Shown here piece after piece: positions 63,577 to 64,000 of a stretch of DNA of 64,000 bases. The DNA comes from Shewanella sp. CG12_big_fil_rev_8_21_14_0_65_47_15 (GTDB taxonomy: Bacteria; Pseudomonadota; Gammaproteobacteria; Enterobacterales; Shewanellaceae): contig NZ_PFGL01000064.1 in assembly GCF_002783505.1 (NCBI RefSeq), positions 1 to 64,000 on the forward strand, given 5' to 3'. The notes under the pieces were generated by a model. The model ran no database searches, was not told the origin of the DNA, and saw nothing but the letters and a program-made list of their open reading frames with translations. Position 1 is the stretch's first letter, and every line of letters starts with the position of its first letter. The position numbers were made by a program, and so were the translations under genes.

Positions 63577-64000
63577 TTGGTTGCCACACATTCACAGCCG
63601 CGACACTTTGTCGCCATCGACATGGGCTCAAACAGTTTCCACCTCGTTATTGCCCGTGAACAAGACGGCAGTTTGCAGATATTACACAAAGAAAAACAAC
63701 AGGTTCAACTCGCTATAGGGCTTAATGCCCAGAATATCTTAAGCCAAGAAGCGATGGAGCGTGGCCTCAATTGTCTGCGGGATTTTAACCAGCGCTTCTC
63801 AAATCTAGATCAAGCCCAAGTCCGGTTAGTGGCCACCCATACCCTCAGAGTGGCCAAGAATCGTGAGCAGTTTATCGAGGCTGCCTTGGGCATTATGCCC
63901 TACCCGGTCGAGGTCATCTCCGGCCACGAAGAGGCCCGTCTTATCTACAATGGTATCGCCCAGAGCCAAGTGCTGGGTAAACGGAATATTGTTATCGATA
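63577..64000 (+). CDS. ppx: Exopolyphosphatase, partial (cut by window edge)
   Basis: Degrades polyphosphate from the end; partner of ppk. Only the first 141 residues are inside the window. The ASKHA phosphate-1 motif FVAIDMGSNSFHLVIA is present, followed by ATHTLRVAKNREQF and ISGHEEARLIYNGIA, all typical of the PPX/GppA family. The start is the TTG at 63577, with AAGGA at 63564-63568. The short distance to ppk and the pairing point to PPX rather than GppA. Confidence 0.9.
   Translation, partial: MVATHSQPRHFVAIDMGSNSFHLVIAREQDGSLQILHKEKQQVQLAIGLNAQNILSQEAMERGLNCLRDFNQRFSNLDQAQVRLVATHTLRVAKNREQFIEAALGIMPYPVEVISGHEEARLIYNGIAQSQVLGKRNIVID

Noticed and set aside
1-64000. CRISPR array, insertion sequence or prophage
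   Set aside because: No regularly spaced identical repeats of 25-40 bases, no transposase, integrase or phage structural gene was found.

Overview
The window is a stretch of chromosome from a gammaproteobacterium, almost certainly a Shewanella close to S. oneidensis. The evidence is the gene content and order (dnaQ/rnhA with gloB and a yafS-like gene; ycgN, an mltB-like gene, ycgL and minCDE; rnd next to fadD; hdfR opposite maoP; ppk followed by ppx), a FadE-type acyl-CoA dehydrogenase, a fused MsrB-MsrA, and Alteromonadales-specific families (TIGR03503-type protein, DUF3108, GGA-loop hairpin repeats). The assignment comes from recognising proteins by eye; no database search was possible. No phage, insertion sequence, integrase, rRNA or CRISPR array was seen.

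Layout. 0-11 kb: a lipoprotein with a GlyGly-CTERM tail, peptide deformylase, an alkyltransferase-like (ATL) protein, a DUF3108 exported protein, a class II glutamine amidotransferase, fadE, an exported acetamidase/formamidase-family protein and a large Na+/H+ (CPA-type) antiporter. 11-11.5 kb: two identical tRNA-Asp genes with a promoter and a terminator, followed by a degenerate third copy. 11.6-18.8 kb: TIGR03503 protein, dnaQ, rnhA, a LysR regulator, a yafS-like methyltransferase, gloB and mltD. 18.9-27.9 kb: AsmA, an RraA-like protein, a helical orphan, a DUF885 lipoprotein peptidase, a RhlE-type helicase, ppiB, ycgN, an MltB-like protein lacking the catalytic glutamate, and ycgL. 28-36.7 kb: minCDE, rnd, fadD, an alpha/beta hydrolase, an exported methyltransferase-like protein, an M50-type membrane peptidase, a small orphan and tsaB. 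37-41.3 kb: a frameshifted hemB, msrBA, a 2OG-Fe(II) oxygenase and rbgA/ylqF.

41.3-43.1 kb is the only clearly accessory segment. It holds a 0.5-kb patch of short hairpins, an AT-rich two-helix membrane orphan, a second hairpin-rich spacer and a 98-residue orphan. 43.2-50 kb returns to core genes: a periplasmic Lig E-type DNA ligase, dgkA, hdfR/maoP, a RimK-like ligase, an outer-membrane barrel and an M28 peptidase. 50.2-57.4 kb contains a diguanylate cyclase followed by a complete 'proteobacterial dedicated sortase system': class GN sortase, its single VIT/VWA target ending in an LPQTA sorting signal, and the divergent response regulator/histidine kinase pair. 57.6-64 kb holds metC, creA, yegD, ppk with a good Pho box, and the start of ppx, cut by the window edge.

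The points most worth checking are the hemB frameshift (one base missing near 37212, with a possible second lesion near the start), the MltB homologue with Val in place of its catalytic Glu, the 15-bp tandem repeats between the sortase target and its regulator, the GGA-loop hairpin family shared by the left edge and the 41.3-41.8 kb patch, and the decayed tRNA-Asp copy. I found no wholly undescribed multi-gene system. Many starts were moved from the longest reading frame to positions supported by a Shine-Dalgarno sequence, and several of these are GTG or TTG.
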